DNA of 64,000 nt from Saprospiraceae bacterium (GTDB lineage Bacteria; Bacteroidota; Bacteroidia; Chitinophagales; Saprospiraceae). Below, in pieces: positions 8,308 through 20,201 of the stretch. Both the position numbers and the translations under genes were made by a program. Below the pieces are notes generated by a model, which was not told the origin of the DNA, searched no databases, and saw only the letters and a program-made list of their open reading frames with translations. The first letter of the stretch is position 1. Each line of letters starts with the position of its first letter. Location: positions 32,885-96,884 of the forward strand of contig JAHDFB010000005.1 in the NCBI GenBank assembly GCA_020628475.1. Reading direction: 5' to 3'.

Positions 8308-11300
8308 ATGCAATTATTTTTCTCCAGAGTGTTTATACTCTTGCTCTTTTGTTTTGTGAACGTCTCACTTTTTGCACAACAACCTACCTGGCGAACGTTT
8401 GACGAAACTAGAATTCAGGCTAGCAAACAATCCAGTCGTCAGATCATGCCTAATGTGTATAAGACGCAAGCAATATCATTTAAAAGTTTAAGAACGTATT
8501 TGAATGATCATTTGAATGCTAAATCAGATCAACTCATTTTTGAAGTTCCTAGGCCTGACGGGGAATCTGAGCATTTTGAAATAGCGCTTTCTAATGTGTT
8601 TTCAGATGGATTGGCAGCCAAATACCCATCGATTAAAACCTATAAAGGAACGAGTATAGATGGCACCGCTACGATTCATTTGGGGCTTTCGCCCAAAGGC
8701 TTTCATGCCATGGTTTTATCGAATAGAGGTAGCTATTTTATAGATAATTATTTACCCTCTAATCAGGATTTATACCAAGTGTATTTTAGAAAGGATTACG
8801 ATCAGCAAACGGTATTTCAATGTCTAGTGGAAGATAGCGCCAATGAACTAATCGAAGAAAACAACAACTTGAATGTGTTGGCGGGAGATTGTCAATTAAG
8901 AAGATATCGTCTGGCCTTAGCTTGTACTGGAGAGTATGCTACCTTTCATGGCGGAACCGTCGAAAGCGTTTTGGCAGAATATGCTGTCGCAATGGCACGA
9001 GTCAATGGAATCTATGAGCGAGACAATGGTATTACAATGGAACTCATCGAGAATACGGATGATGTGATTTTCCTCAATGGTGCAACAGATCCATACACCA
9101 ATAATAGTGGTGGTACGATGTTAGGAGAGAATCAAGCGACTTTGGATGATATTATTGGTCCAGCCAATTATGATATAGGTCATGTTTTTAGTACAGGTGG
9201 CGGTGGAATTGCTGGTCTTCAAACACCCTGTGGAAATGGAAAAGCGAGAGGAGTTACGGGTTTAGGAAGTCCTGTAAATGATCCCTTTTATGTAGATTAC
9301 GTCAGTCATGAAATAGGGCATCAATTTGGTGCCAATCATACACAAAATAACGATTGTAATAGAAATAACGCGACGGCCATGGAGCCGGGAAGTGCAAATA
9401 CGATTATGGGGTATGCGGGTATTTGTTCTCCGAATACCGCCAATAACAGTGATGATCACTTTCATGCCATTAGTATACAAGAAATAGCGAATTTCATTGT
9501 CTCAGGAAATGGAGCAACCTGTGCAGAATATGTTGACATAGAAAACGCAGCTCCAGAAATCTCTGTAGAACATAGTATGTACAATCTGCCAATTGGTACG
9601 CCGTTCAAACTAGAGGCAATGGCAACGGATGCAAACAATGTAGATTTAAGTTATTGTTGGGAACAAATGGATAATGAGGTTGCTACGATGCCACCGGTTA
9701 ACACTAATGATCGAGGTCCAGCATTTATTTCTAGACCTCCTGTACCTGAACCATACCGTTATTTTCCAAATATCATTGCGATTATAAACAACCAAATTCC
9801 TACTTGGGAGGTAGTTCCTTTTGTGGAGCGTGAGATGTCCTTTATTTGTACGGTTCGAGATAACAATGCTATCTTGGGTTGTACCGATGAAGTCATGGTA
9901 GATCTCAACTTCAATGAGGACGCAGGTCCATTTTTAGTCATGCATCCGAATACGAATGTGACATGGAATTCTGCTGATACTGAAGAGGTAACTTGGGATG
10001 TTGCTGGTACGGCAGATGCACCAGTTTCTTGTGCATTGGTGGATATATATTTATCCATTGACGGTGGATTTACCTACCCTATATTGATCGAAGCGCAAGT
10101 AGAAAATGACGGAAGTCATAATATTGTAGTACCAGGTGTAAATACGGATGACGCACGAATCATGGTAAAATGTTCGGATAATATCTTTTTCGACATTTCC
10201 GATGAGGATTTTACGATTAAGTCTCCATTTTCCATCAGTTTGAGCAAAGAAGAAAGCTCCTTTTGTGAAGCGGGGATTGATTCTGTGATATTGAATACAG
10301 AAGCTTTTGATGGATTTGATGAATCACTCAGTGTAGCCTTTTTAAATGTACCAGATGGTGTGAATATAAGCGCTTCCAATGATCCGATCTCTCCACCAGA
10401 AAGTAGTACCATTTATATAGAAAACGTCAATGCGATCCCAGGCACTTATCCAATCACGGTTCAAGTGATAAGCTCCGTGATCACATTGGAACAGACAATA
10501 GAAATTGATGTGATTTCGAGTACCATTATCGCACCGGTACCTCAAACACCGGAGAACGGAGCGACAGATATAATGACCGATATAGAATTATTTTGGAATG
10601 CAACAGATCATGCAGAATCATACGAAATTGTTATCAGCACAAGTCCTGATTTCTCAGTAGCACCAGCCATTATTAATATCCTAAATGGAAGTCTATCCAC
10701 ATCCATTTCAGGTTTAGAGGAAGGAACAGTGTATTATTGGAAAGTTCAGGCTAGCAATGCATGTATCGATGGCCCAGATTCAGAAACGTATGCTTTTCAA
10801 ACAGCACAATCTAGTTGCCAATTGATCGCAGCCAATGATTTGCAAATTGAGATTCCTGCAAATTCTAATGCTGTCATTAATCATCAGATTGATGTAAGCG
10901 GTATCAGCTTTTTTGATTTCATACGGGTTTCTTTTGATATGGATCATACTTGGCTGGGAGATATTAAAACCACCATTACCTCTCCACAAGGTACAGAAGC
11001 AATTTTATTTGATCAGATCGGTGTTCCAGCTAGTCAATATGGTTGTGATCAAGATGATATGATTCTTCAATTTTTTGATAGTTCCATTAATACGGCAGAG
11101 GAACTGGAAGAAACCTGTGGAAATTTTGCAGATAATTACCAAAGTGTCGATCCACTCTCCATATACAATGAGGAAAATGTCAACGGCGTCTGGGATATTG
11201 AAATTCAAGACTTCTTCGCCCAAGATGGAGGAGAATTGGATTCTTGGGCTCTTGAATTTTGTACCGTTGGGATTAATACAGATGCCATCTTATCACATAA

Positions 11301-13197
11301 CCCATTGGTCCTAAATCAAGGAGCAACTAAGAATGTATCGAAAATTCATTTGGATATGGCAAACAGTGCCGATGATATAACGATGTTTACCATTCGATCC
11401 TTACCGGCACACGGAATGTTAGAAGTAGATTTGGAAAATGATGGAAGCTTTGAACAAGTGTCGATCGGAACTATATTTAGCGAACAGGATATTTCCGACA
11501 ACTTAATCCGATATACCCATGATGGAGGAGATGAAATGATGGATGCATTCTTCTATGATGCTCTAGACGAAAATAACGGATGGTCAAACCAAGAAAAATT
11601 TGATATTCAGATCAGCGATGGCAGTCTTACAGCTTTCGCGGTGATTACGGAAGATATACTTTGTTTTGGTGGACACAATGGAATTATAAGTGTAGAAGTG
11701 GTCGGAGGACTTGAACCATACCAGTACAGTATTGATGGACAGAATTTTCAAGATGAATCGATTTTTACGAATCTAACAGCAGGAGATTATGAGATTACCG
11801 TATTGGATGCGAATGGTCAAGAGGTATTGACTGATCTTTTGAAGCTGGTAGATCCAGATCCAATCATAGCTACATCCAATTTAGACTTTTATAATATAGA
11901 AGTCGATGCTGAGGGTGGTACACCGGGATACACCTACAGTTTGGATGGACAAAATTACCAAGAAAGTAATGTTTTTGTGAAACCAGGAAATGGTTCTTAT
12001 ACCGTATTTGTCAAAGATGCCAACGGTTGTATAGAATCAGCTTTTATTACCGTAGATATTGCGGCACTTGAGTTGGGATTAAATGTAACGGCAGAAGTAG
12101 AATGTTTTGGTGACCAAACAGGAGCCATACAGACGACCGGTGTAGGAGGGTATGAACCTTACGAATACAGTATTGATGGCAACAATTTCAGCGATCAAAA
12201 CACCTTCGAAAATCTACCCGCCGGTATGTACACGATGTATATTCGAGATGCAGGAGGTTTAATTACAACGGCAGAAATTACTATTGACAGTCCAGAGCAA
12301 ATTATCTTGAATGGAAATTTTGCCAATAATGTGTTGAACCTGGATGGAATGGGTGGAACGGGGAACTTAGAGTACAGTATTGATGGAACCAATTATGGCT
12401 CAGAACAGTCATTCGATGACTATGGTGTGCAACCATTTACTGCTAATGTGCGCGATGAAAATGGATGTATTGTTTCCGTGGAATTAACGCCTTTATATGC
12501 GGAGTTGGATGTTGATGAGATTGAATGTTTTGGCGATAATAATGGTCGTATCGAATCAATGACGCAAGGAGGATCTACGATGGGTTACGAATACAGTTTA
12601 GATAACGTTTCTTTCCAGAGTGAACCAGTATTTGATGGATTGACTCCGGGTGACTATACGGTTTATATCCGAGATGATGCCAATAATACATATACTTCTG
12701 AGCAAATAAGCTTGATCGAACCAGAAGAACTAACGGCAACCGTTTCATTTGATGGTAACGATCTGATTACGGTCATGGCCGAAGGTGGAACGGGAACGAT
12801 ATTCTATAGTTTTGATGGAGGTTCCACATTCAAGGATATTAATACCTACACCTGGATGGGAGAAGATGCGTTGATCATTTATGTAAAGGATGCCAATGGA
12901 TGTGAGATTGAATTGAATTATTCGGTGGTCAATAATAAAGAATTGGAAGCATTGGATTGGAAGATTTATCCTAATCCGGCCAACGACCAGCTGACCATCC
13001 AATGGTCAGATCAAGCAACAGCTGGAAAGTGGGATGTTTTATTATTGAATCATTTAGGACAAAAGGTCATGGAAAAACAATGTGATCAAAATACCATGAC
13101 GATGTCTACACTTAACTTACCAGAAGGATTATATCATGTAATGATAACGCATGAATCACAACGATTTAGCCAAAAAGTAGTGATTGTGCATCCATAA
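8308..13197 (+). CDS. Secreted reprolysin-like zinc metalloprotease with P-domain, SprB repeats and T9SS sorting domain
   Basis: This 1629-residue protein starts at the ATG at 8308, giving a clear signal peptide (residues 1 to about 23, ending LFAQQ); an upstream in-frame TTG at 8245 adds a poor leader. A propeptide is followed by a reprolysin-like (M12B-type) catalytic domain with HEIGHQFGANH at residues 334-344, the HExxHxxGxxH zinc site. A downstream NTIMGYAG supplies the Met-turn. Then come Ig-like segments, an FN3 domain (about 741-831), a proprotein-convertase P-domain (about 850-985), a cadherin-like segment, and at least three SprB-type repeats beginning CFG near 1117, 1265 and 1404. 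The last 80 residues, from WKIYPNPANDQL, are a type A T9SS sorting domain. It is predicted to be exported by T9SS and held at the cell surface or released. Confidence 0.9.
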   Translation: MQLFFSRVFILLLFCFVNVSLFAQQPTWRTFDETRIQASKQSSRQIMPNVYKTQAISFKSLRTYLNDHLNAKSDQLIFEVPRPDGESEHFEIALSNVFSDGLAAKYPSIKTYKGTSIDGTATIHLGLSPKGFHAMVLSNRGSYFIDNYLPSNQDLYQVYFRKDYDQQTVFQCLVEDSANELIEENNNLNVLAGDCQLRRYRLALACTGEYATFHGGTVESVLAEYAVAMARVNGIYERDNGITMELIENTDDVIFLNGATDPYTNNSGGTMLGENQATLDDIIGPANYDIGHVFSTGGGGIAGLQTPCGNGKARGVTGLGSPVNDPFYVDYVSHEIGHQFGANHTQNNDCNRNNATAMEPGSANTIMGYAGICSPNTANNSDDHFHAISIQEIANFIVSGNGATCAEYVDIENAAPEISVEHSMYNLPIGTPFKLEAMATDANNVDLSYCWEQMDNEVATMPPVNTNDRGPAFISRPPVPEPYRYFPNIIAIINNQIPTWEVVPFVEREMSFICTVRDNNAILGCTDEVMVDLNFNEDAGPFLVMHPNTNVTWNSADTEEVTWDVAGTADAPVSCALVDIYLSIDGGFTYPILIEAQVENDGSHNIVVPGVNTDDARIMVKCSDNIFFDISDEDFTIKSPFSISLSKEESSFCEAGIDSVILNTEAFDGFDESLSVAFLNVPDGVNISASNDPISPPESSTIYIENVNAIPGTYPITVQVISSVITLEQTIEIDVISSTIIAPVPQTPENGATDIMTDIELFWNATDHAESYEIVISTSPDFSVAPAIINILNGSLSTSISGLEEGTVYYWKVQASNACIDGPDSETYAFQTAQSSCQLIAANDLQIEIPANSNAVINHQIDVSGISFFDFIRVSFDMDHTWLGDIKTTITSPQGTEAILFDQIGVPASQYGCDQDDMILQFFDSSINTAEELEETCGNFADNYQSVDPLSIYNEENVNGVWDIEIQDFFAQDGGELDSWALEFCTVGINTDAILSHNPLVLNQGATKNVSKIHLDMANSADDITMFTIRSLPAHGMLEVDLENDGSFEQVSIGTIFSEQDISDNLIRYTHDGGDEMMDAFFYDALDENNGWSNQEKFDIQISDGSLTAFAVITEDILCFGGHNGIISVEVVGGLEPYQYSIDGQNFQDESIFTNLTAGDYEITVLDANGQEVLTDLLKLVDPDPIIATSNLDFYNIEVDAEGGTPGYTYSLDGQNYQESNVFVKPGNGSYTVFVKDANGCIESAFITVDIAALELGLNVTAEVECFGDQTGAIQTTGVGGYEPYEYSIDGNNFSDQNTFENLPAGMYTMYIRDAGGLITTAEITIDSPEQIILNGNFANNVLNLDGMGGTGNLEYSIDGTNYGSEQSFDDYGVQPFTANVRDENGCIVSVELTPLYAELDVDEIECFGDNNGRIESMTQGGSTMGYEYSLDNVSFQSEPVFDGLTPGDYTVYIRDDANNTYTSEQISLIEPEELTATVSFDGNDLITVMAEGGTGTIFYSFDGGSTFKDINTYTWMGEDALIIYVKDANGCEIELNYSVVNNKELEALDWKIYPNPANDQLTIQWSDQATAGKWDVLLLNHLGQKVMEKQCDQNTMTMSTLNLPEGLYHVMITHESQRFSQKVVIVHP

Positions 13198-13220
13198 AAT
13201 AGATCTAGCTATTTTACGAT

Positions 13221-13257
13221 AAAAAAAGGAAGTGCTGATTTCAGCACTTCCTTTTTT
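13221..13257. terminator. Bidirectional rho-independent terminator
   Basis: A perfect 11-bp stem, GGAAGTGCTGA (13228-13238) with TCAGCACTTCC (13241-13251), has a TT loop and is flanked by seven A on the left and six T on the right. It can end the plus-strand protease transcript. It can also act on the minus-strand icd transcript arriving from the other side. Confidence 0.9.
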
Positions 13258-13342
13258 ATTATTCAATCTTTCGAAAAGAAACCGTAGACTATCAATGTTG
13301 CATACAACGACCAATATTCGTCAGTTATAAGCATACATCGTA

Positions 13343-15637
<2,295 letters not shown>

Positions 15638-15741
15638 TTAAAGAAGATCAACTGTTGACGAGTCATTGAAAACCTGTGTCCGTTGATATACAATTTCTAA
15701 TTGAATAACATTTTGGTCGATTATTGGAACAAATAGTCATG

Positions 15742-15795
15742 TTGAGACGTCTCAAAAACATATTTGATACGTTCAGATACGAAATTGAGACTCAA
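15742..15795. promoter_or_regulatory. Twin TTGAGA/TCTCAA palindromes upstream of the S41 peptidase
   Basis: TTGAGACGTCTCAA (15742-15755) is a perfect 14-bp palindrome. TTGAG-A-CTCAA (15785-15795) is a second one, centred about 42 bp downstream, i.e. close to four helical turns. Both sit upstream of the proposed promoter at 15818-15847. The same core occurs at 2146-2174. Two sites on one face of the helix are typical of a dimeric regulator (inference). Confidence 0.5.
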
Positions 15796-15817
15796 AAACT
15801 TCACATGGTATTCAATT

Positions 15818-15847
15818 TTGACTCGACAAACCAATTATGCAAATTTG
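15818..15847 (+). promoter_or_regulatory. Probable promoter of the S41 peptidase gene
   Basis: TTG (15818-15820), a 19-bp spacer and CAAATTTG (15840-15847) match TTG-N17-23-TAnnTTTG with one mismatch. It lies 23 bp after the second palindrome, and its position argues that the longer reading frame beginning near 15724 is not translated from there. Confidence 0.4.
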
Positions 15848-15933
15848 AAAATGTAAACATGCGAAAACAACTGATTAGGTCATTGCAAAAAATGACTTCC
15901 TCCATCCAATCAAAAGATCTACGCCCATTCTTT

Positions 15934-17739
15934 ATGAATACCAATACTTGGATCAGCTTTATCGTAATTCTACTTAGTTTGATACCGAGTCTGACGCATG
16001 CTAAAACCACGGAAATATTCTTTCAAGTGGATATGACCGCCATTCAAGGTCCGATAACAACGGTCGCTGTTCGGGGCGCTATGGCACCACTTTCTTGGGA
16101 AACCGATTTCCAGTTAAAAGATGAAGATCAAGATGGTATATACACCGGACGGATAAGCATCGATTCACCGTATCGATATCTACGTTTCAAATTTGTTCTA
16201 AATGGACTGTTTGAATTGGAAAATGGGGATAATCGAATGATGGATCTTCGAGACTACCAATCGGTAATTTACCAGTATAATCGATATTACGCCCTTGATC
16301 AAGGGACTTTAGATGCTATTCGATTTAGCCCGGAACAAATCGAAGAAGATATCCGAGTCCTTCAAGCGACCTTGGAGTACATTCATCCTGGACTATATAA
16401 TTATCAAAGTAAGTCCGAGTTTGTGGAGGCCCTGTCGACATTGGAGGCTGATATGAAAAGCAATCCGAGTCTTCAAAATGTCTATTGCAAAATCTCCGAA
16501 TTTATAGCCAATATCCGCTGCTCACATACTTTCAGCAACCCTTACAATCAGAAGCACCGCATACAACAAGCTTTTTTCTTCCAAGAGGATAAACTGCCCT
16601 TGACCTTTACTCGCGCTGATCGTCAGTTCTTGATCGATCGTTTCGTTACGGACAATCCGCAGATTTCGAAAGGTTTAGAAATCGAAGCGATCAATGGAGT
16701 GCCCATGTCGACCATTATGGAATCATTGGTCCCGTTCATCGCAGCGGATGGAAGTAATCATGAAAAGAAGTGGCAGCGATTAACCATGTCCGGCCAGGCC
16801 AAGGTTGAATTGTTTGATCTGTATTATCCATTGGTATATGGTTCTTCAGGTCGATTCCAATTACGCTTGAAAGATTACGTCAAGGATACCGTTTACACGA
16901 CGGAGGTGCGTGCCATCACTAAATATGAACGTGATCAAGGATTGCAGCAAAAATATCCAGATTTCACAACGGATTTCGAATCCGGCCTCTCTTTTGAAAT
17001 TATGGAAGGCCGACTTGGAAAAATGACGATAAATAGTTTTGCCAATTTTAATTCCGATTATAATTTTGAGGCCTTTGTTCAGTCTTCCATTCAACAAATG
17101 AAGGATCAGAATATCGAGCATTTTGTGATTGATATTCGTCAAAATGAAGGAGGTAATTCGGATCCGATGGAGTATTTGTTGGAGCAGATTTTACAAGAAG
17201 AAATTATCGTGCAACCCGTCCGAAGTACTACGGCCTATAAGAAAATCCCCGATACGATCCGCCCTTACATTACGACCTGGGATAAGCGGGTGTACAATCA
17301 AGGCTGGAAGGTTCAAAAACAGGGTAATCGAGAGTATAAGCTACGGTCCATTTTATCAGGTAGGAAAAAGCGATACAAACCATCCAAACAAGGATTCAAA
17401 GGCAAGGTTTATCTTTTGGTCAGCGCAGAAAATAGTTCGGCGACTCATATCATGGCCACTTATGTCAAAAGGCATCAATTGGCTACGATCATTGGCCAGG
17501 AGACGGGTGGGAATCAGAAAGGATTAAATGCTGGAGTTTTGTTTTTTACGACCTTACCCAATACCCAAATAGAGCTGGATATTCCGGTTTATAACATACA
17601 ATTGGGCGCCGTTGGAGAAAATACCCGAGATGGAGGTATATTACCTGATTATACGGTGGTACGAGAAGCTCGAGATATTGCTTTAGGTATCGATCCAGAA
17701 TTGAAAAAAGTATGGGAGCTTATAGATAATGAAAAATAG
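15934..17739 (+). CDS. Secreted S41-family peptidase with N-terminal carbohydrate-binding-like domain
   Basis: This 601-residue protein starts at ATG 15934, giving a signal peptide (MNTNTWISFIVILLSLIPS, ending THA). The frame continues upstream to a TTG at 15724, but those codons overlap promoter and palindromes; an ATG at 15859 is a second choice. Residues 30-115 resemble a starch-binding/CBM48-like beta sandwich (VAVRGAMAPLSWETD, DGIYTGRI). A helical region and C-terminal processing peptidase (S41) domain follow. The probable catalytic serine is S502 in ENSSATHIMATYVK, with IGQETGGNQKG after it. The domain is tuned to cleave polypeptides in the envelope; the substrate is unknown. A stem-loop-rich GC element begins right after the stop. 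Confidence 0.85.
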   Translation: MNTNTWISFIVILLSLIPSLTHAKTTEIFFQVDMTAIQGPITTVAVRGAMAPLSWETDFQLKDEDQDGIYTGRISIDSPYRYLRFKFVLNGLFELENGDNRMMDLRDYQSVIYQYNRYYALDQGTLDAIRFSPEQIEEDIRVLQATLEYIHPGLYNYQSKSEFVEALSTLEADMKSNPSLQNVYCKISEFIANIRCSHTFSNPYNQKHRIQQAFFFQEDKLPLTFTRADRQFLIDRFVTDNPQISKGLEIEAINGVPMSTIMESLVPFIAADGSNHEKKWQRLTMSGQAKVELFDLYYPLVYGSSGRFQLRLKDYVKDTVYTTEVRAITKYERDQGLQQKYPDFTTDFESGLSFEIMEGRLGKMTINSFANFNSDYNFEAFVQSSIQQMKDQNIEHFVIDIRQNEGGNSDPMEYLLEQILQEEIIVQPVRSTTAYKKIPDTIRPYITTWDKRVYNQGWKVQKQGNREYKLRSILSGRKKRYKPSKQGFKGKVYLLVSAENSSATHIMATYVKRHQLATIIGQETGGNQKGLNAGVLFFTTLPNTQIELDIPVYNIQLGAVGENTRDGGILPDYTVVREARDIALGIDPELKKVWELIDNEK

Positions 17740-17833
17740 GGGGACAGCCGGGCTATGCATGGTATCGCTAGGCTCATCCCTTCCGTTGGTCGGGACCGTC
17801 TCCCTTGTCGCCGGCCATTACTATCCCTGTCCC
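17740..17833. repeat. GC-rich intergenic stem-loop element, copy 1
   Basis: This stretch of about 94 bp between two convergent genes is much richer in GC than its surroundings and contains short inverted repeats (AGCC-G-GGCT, GGTC-GG-GACC). It is bounded by a run of G on the left and CCCTGTCCC on the right. Read on the minus strand it starts GGGACAGGGATAG and contains a CCCGACC core. The element at 21500-21616 starts GGGATAGGGATGG and also has CCCGACC. They look like divergent members of a dispersed REP-like family. No gene is seen in 17834-17922. Confidence 0.5.
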
Positions 17834-17922
17834 GTTGAGTTTGATGATGATTTTAATGGTTGGTCCTACTGAAAGGGAGATGATGTCAGCTAGTTGCCTA
17901 AGCATGGTTGGTGTCTAGATGA

Positions 17923-18942
17923 TCATTCATCCCTTAACCATTTTCCAAATGTATCTAATGCAGCCTTATTTTCATGTAACCAGTTAGCGGCAGCTTGATC
18001 CGAACTTTGACGGATATACTTGCAGTAAGTTTTAAAATGATCACTCTTGACTATATCATAGAAAAAAGGAACATAGAAATTATCCCAAATATCAGAATCC
18101 TCACTAGATTCCATTTCGCCAAGAAGCGTAAAAAGTGATTCCGTATTTTCAATGAATAATTCTTCATTGGACTTTCCTTCATTTTTTTCAAGATATTTGG
18201 ACGACGCTAACATTGAAATCATTAATTCTATGGATGCATATTTACTATCATTATTTTCTAGAATACTGATATTGATCGTATTGGATTCTTTATCGTCTTT
18301 CGAAGCTCCTTTATCAAAATTATGTTGAAGTCTTGCATACACATCTGCAGATCTAGATGAATTAGGTTCCAACAATAAAAAATAGTGCATGGCTAGTAGG
18401 GTCTGAACCGGATTATCGATGGCCTCGTGAATATTGGCCAACATGAGGTGACTCGTTGAATGATATACATTGTTCTCAATAGCTTTTAAGACATAATGCT
18501 CGGCTTCTTGAAAGTTACTCTCATTATAATAATTTAGAGCTAAATTATAATACAATAAGTAATGAGCCCCCACCGCATTGATTGCTGTCTTGAAGACTTC
18601 TTTTGATTTTTCCGTTTTTCCGAGTAGATCTAGTGCGGATCCTTTTGTTAGATAAGCCTCTAGTAAATTTGTCGAATTAGATTCAATCACATTGTCAGAA
18701 TACTCGATAGCTTTTTTGTACTTTCCTAGAGAAAAGTAACTAAGTGCCATTTCATAATGAACTAAGGTAGATTCGGGATCTATTTTTTGGGCTTTTTTAT
18801 ATACTTTAATGGCCTCTTTATAATCTCCATTATCGTGATATTTAATCCCCTCCATCACCAATTCATCGATGGTTGACTGAGCCATGATTTGAGAGATGAA
18901 CAATAGAAATACGAAAAGAAGTTGGATTTGTTTATTCTTTAT
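17923..18942 (-). CDS. Secreted tetratricopeptide repeat protein, apparent ATA start codon
   Basis: About 339 residues. Four to five TPR motifs cover about residues 25-220 (IKYHDNGDYKEAIKVYKKAQ, LSYFSLGKYKKAIEYSD, LNYYNESNFQEAEHYV), followed by a helical C-terminal region of unknown role. TPR arrays bind proteins. The frame upstream of the first ATG (18885) or TTG (18903) encodes a textbook signal peptide, KNKQIQLLFVFLLFISQIMAQ cut as KNKQIQLLF...FISQIMAQ, and the codon just before it is ATA at 18942. No ATG, GTG or TTG exists at that position. The upstream lipoprotein gene stops two codons before it in the same frame, so coupled initiation at ATA, or a start codon lost by one base change, are the two readings. 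Confidence 0.7.
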   Translation of the reverse strand: MKNKQIQLLFVFLLFISQIMAQSTIDELVMEGIKYHDNGDYKEAIKVYKKAQKIDPESTLVHYEMALSYFSLGKYKKAIEYSDNVIESNSTNLLEAYLTKGSALDLLGKTEKSKEVFKTAINAVGAHYLLYYNLALNYYNESNFQEAEHYVLKAIENNVYHSTSHLMLANIHEAIDNPVQTLLAMHYFLLLEPNSSRSADVYARLQHNFDKGASKDDKESNTINISILENNDSKYASIELMISMLASSKYLEKNEGKSNEELFIENTESLFTLLGEMESSEDSDIWDNFYVPFFYDIVKSDHFKTYCKYIRQSSDQAAANWLHENKAALDTFGKWLRDE

Positions 18943-18948
18943 ACTTTA

Positions 18949-19662
18949 CTAATTACAAAAGCTTAGGATATCGTCATAACCCGGGTTTTCTGCATTGTTG
19001 CTTACCGTCAATGTAAGATTGGGAGAGTTTTCCAAGGCCTTTTTGATACCACAGAAATCTTTCAGTAAAAAATTATTCTGGATGATCAATTCGGTACCAA
19101 TCGATTCTAGATTTTCTAACAAATCTAGATTCGATAGATGATATAGATTGACCAATGCCATTTCTTCCTCAATGGTATGAAGGTGCCGGAGAACGTCAAA
19201 GTTTTGAAGACCTTCTTCATCCAAACTAAAGTTTTCTAAGGAAGTCATATTGGGCATTTCAGGTATTTGTTGAATATCATTTTGGTACATGATGAAAGAT
19301 TCTGATACCTGTAGAGCGGCCAAATCGTTCAGATCTTTGATGCCATAACAAAAGCTAAAATTGAGGGTTTCGACCGATTCTAGCTTGGAAAGATGGCTGA
19401 GACCTTGGATTCTACTATTGGTTATGCCCAGTATTCCTTTGATGACTTTGACATTACTCAAAAAATCCAATTGTTCGATATCGGAGTTGATAATGATGAC
19501 ATTACCATGAATAGTGTCCAAATCTCCTAGATCAATCTCTGTGAAATCAGTGTTGGAACTTATATGAATACCGTTTTTATAAGGATTTTCTGGTTCTATA
19601 GGCTCTGCACATGAACTTATGAAGATCGCCCAAATTGCAACAAAAAAGAATCGTTTTTTCAT
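18949..19662 (-). CDS. Leucine-rich-repeat-like lipoprotein
   Basis: This 237-residue protein has a lipoprotein signal peptide, MKKRFFFVAIWAIFISSC, with the lipobox cysteine at residue 18. The rest is a set of irregular leucine/isoleucine-rich turns (LSHLSKLESVETLNFS, LENLESIGTELIIQNNFLL, LTLTVSNNAENPGY) resembling receptor L-domain or LRR solenoids. A C-terminal FCGIKK...DDILSFCN cap holds paired cysteines. Such solenoids mediate protein binding, and the location is probably the outer membrane or periplasmic face. It lies in a minus-strand run of small envelope genes, directly before the TPR gene. Confidence 0.75.
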   Translation of the reverse strand: MKKRFFFVAIWAIFISSCAEPIEPENPYKNGIHISSNTDFTEIDLGDLDTIHGNVIIINSDIEQLDFLSNVKVIKGILGITNSRIQGLSHLSKLESVETLNFSFCYGIKDLNDLAALQVSESFIMYQNDIQQIPEMPNMTSLENFSLDEEGLQNFDVLRHLHTIEEEMALVNLYHLSNLDLLENLESIGTELIIQNNFLLKDFCGIKKALENSPNLTLTVSNNAENPGYDDILSFCN

Positions 19663-19713
19663 CGTTTAATGTTTATTTATGAAACGAATGCTGCATCAAG
19701 GAGATAAAAGCGT

Positions 19714-20133
19714 TTAATACAGAGAAAGGTCTTCTTCATCGTCGAGTGGCTCGGCTTTCACAATGGCACAGTTGGAAACAAGATCATGCAGACACTGTTG
19801 TTTTTCGGTGGTGAAGAATAATATAAACCCAATTCCCAGTGTCAATACATTTAAGAGATTTCCAAAAAATCGTCCGGTTGCTTGTCCGAAACTAACCTCA
19901 TTGCCATCCAAACTCACGGTTTTTATTTTCATGGCTTTCTGACCGACTGTGGCTTGTGAAGCACCACTTTGTTGTAAGGCCCAATACAGCCAACCAGGGA
20001 GAATAGGAATAATAAGACTTGGAATTGAAATGATGAGAACATCAATGATTCGGGCCACAAAGCGATCTCCAAAACTGGCTAATTCGTAATGCACGACACC
20101 ATCACCAACACGGATTTCTAAAGTTTTTTGCAT
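19714..20133 (-). CDS. RDD-family membrane protein
   Basis: This 139-residue protein has the RDD motif region (FGDRFVARIIDVLIISIPSLI), with R-x-x-D at about residues 28-35, and about three membrane segments. RDD proteins are small inner-membrane proteins, some linked to ion transport; a precise role cannot be given. It lies in the same orientation as its neighbours, with a 51-bp gap to the LRR lipoprotein. Confidence 0.85.
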   Translation of the reverse strand: MQKTLEIRVGDGVVHYELASFGDRFVARIIDVLIISIPSLIIPILPGWLYWALQQSGASQATVGQKAMKIKTVSLDGNEVSFGQATGRFFGNLLNVLTLGIGFILFFTTEKQQCLHDLVSNCAIVKAEPLDDEEDLSLY

Positions 20134-20201
20134 AGTATTAATAAATTATGATTTCTTTAAAAGTACATAAAATTTCTCAATTGCAACAGATCGAAAAGTT
20201 T

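Noticed and set aside
15724..15933. Possible 70-residue N-terminal extension of the S41 peptidase starting at TTG
   Set aside because: It would bury the signal peptide, and it overlaps two palindromes and a likely promoter.
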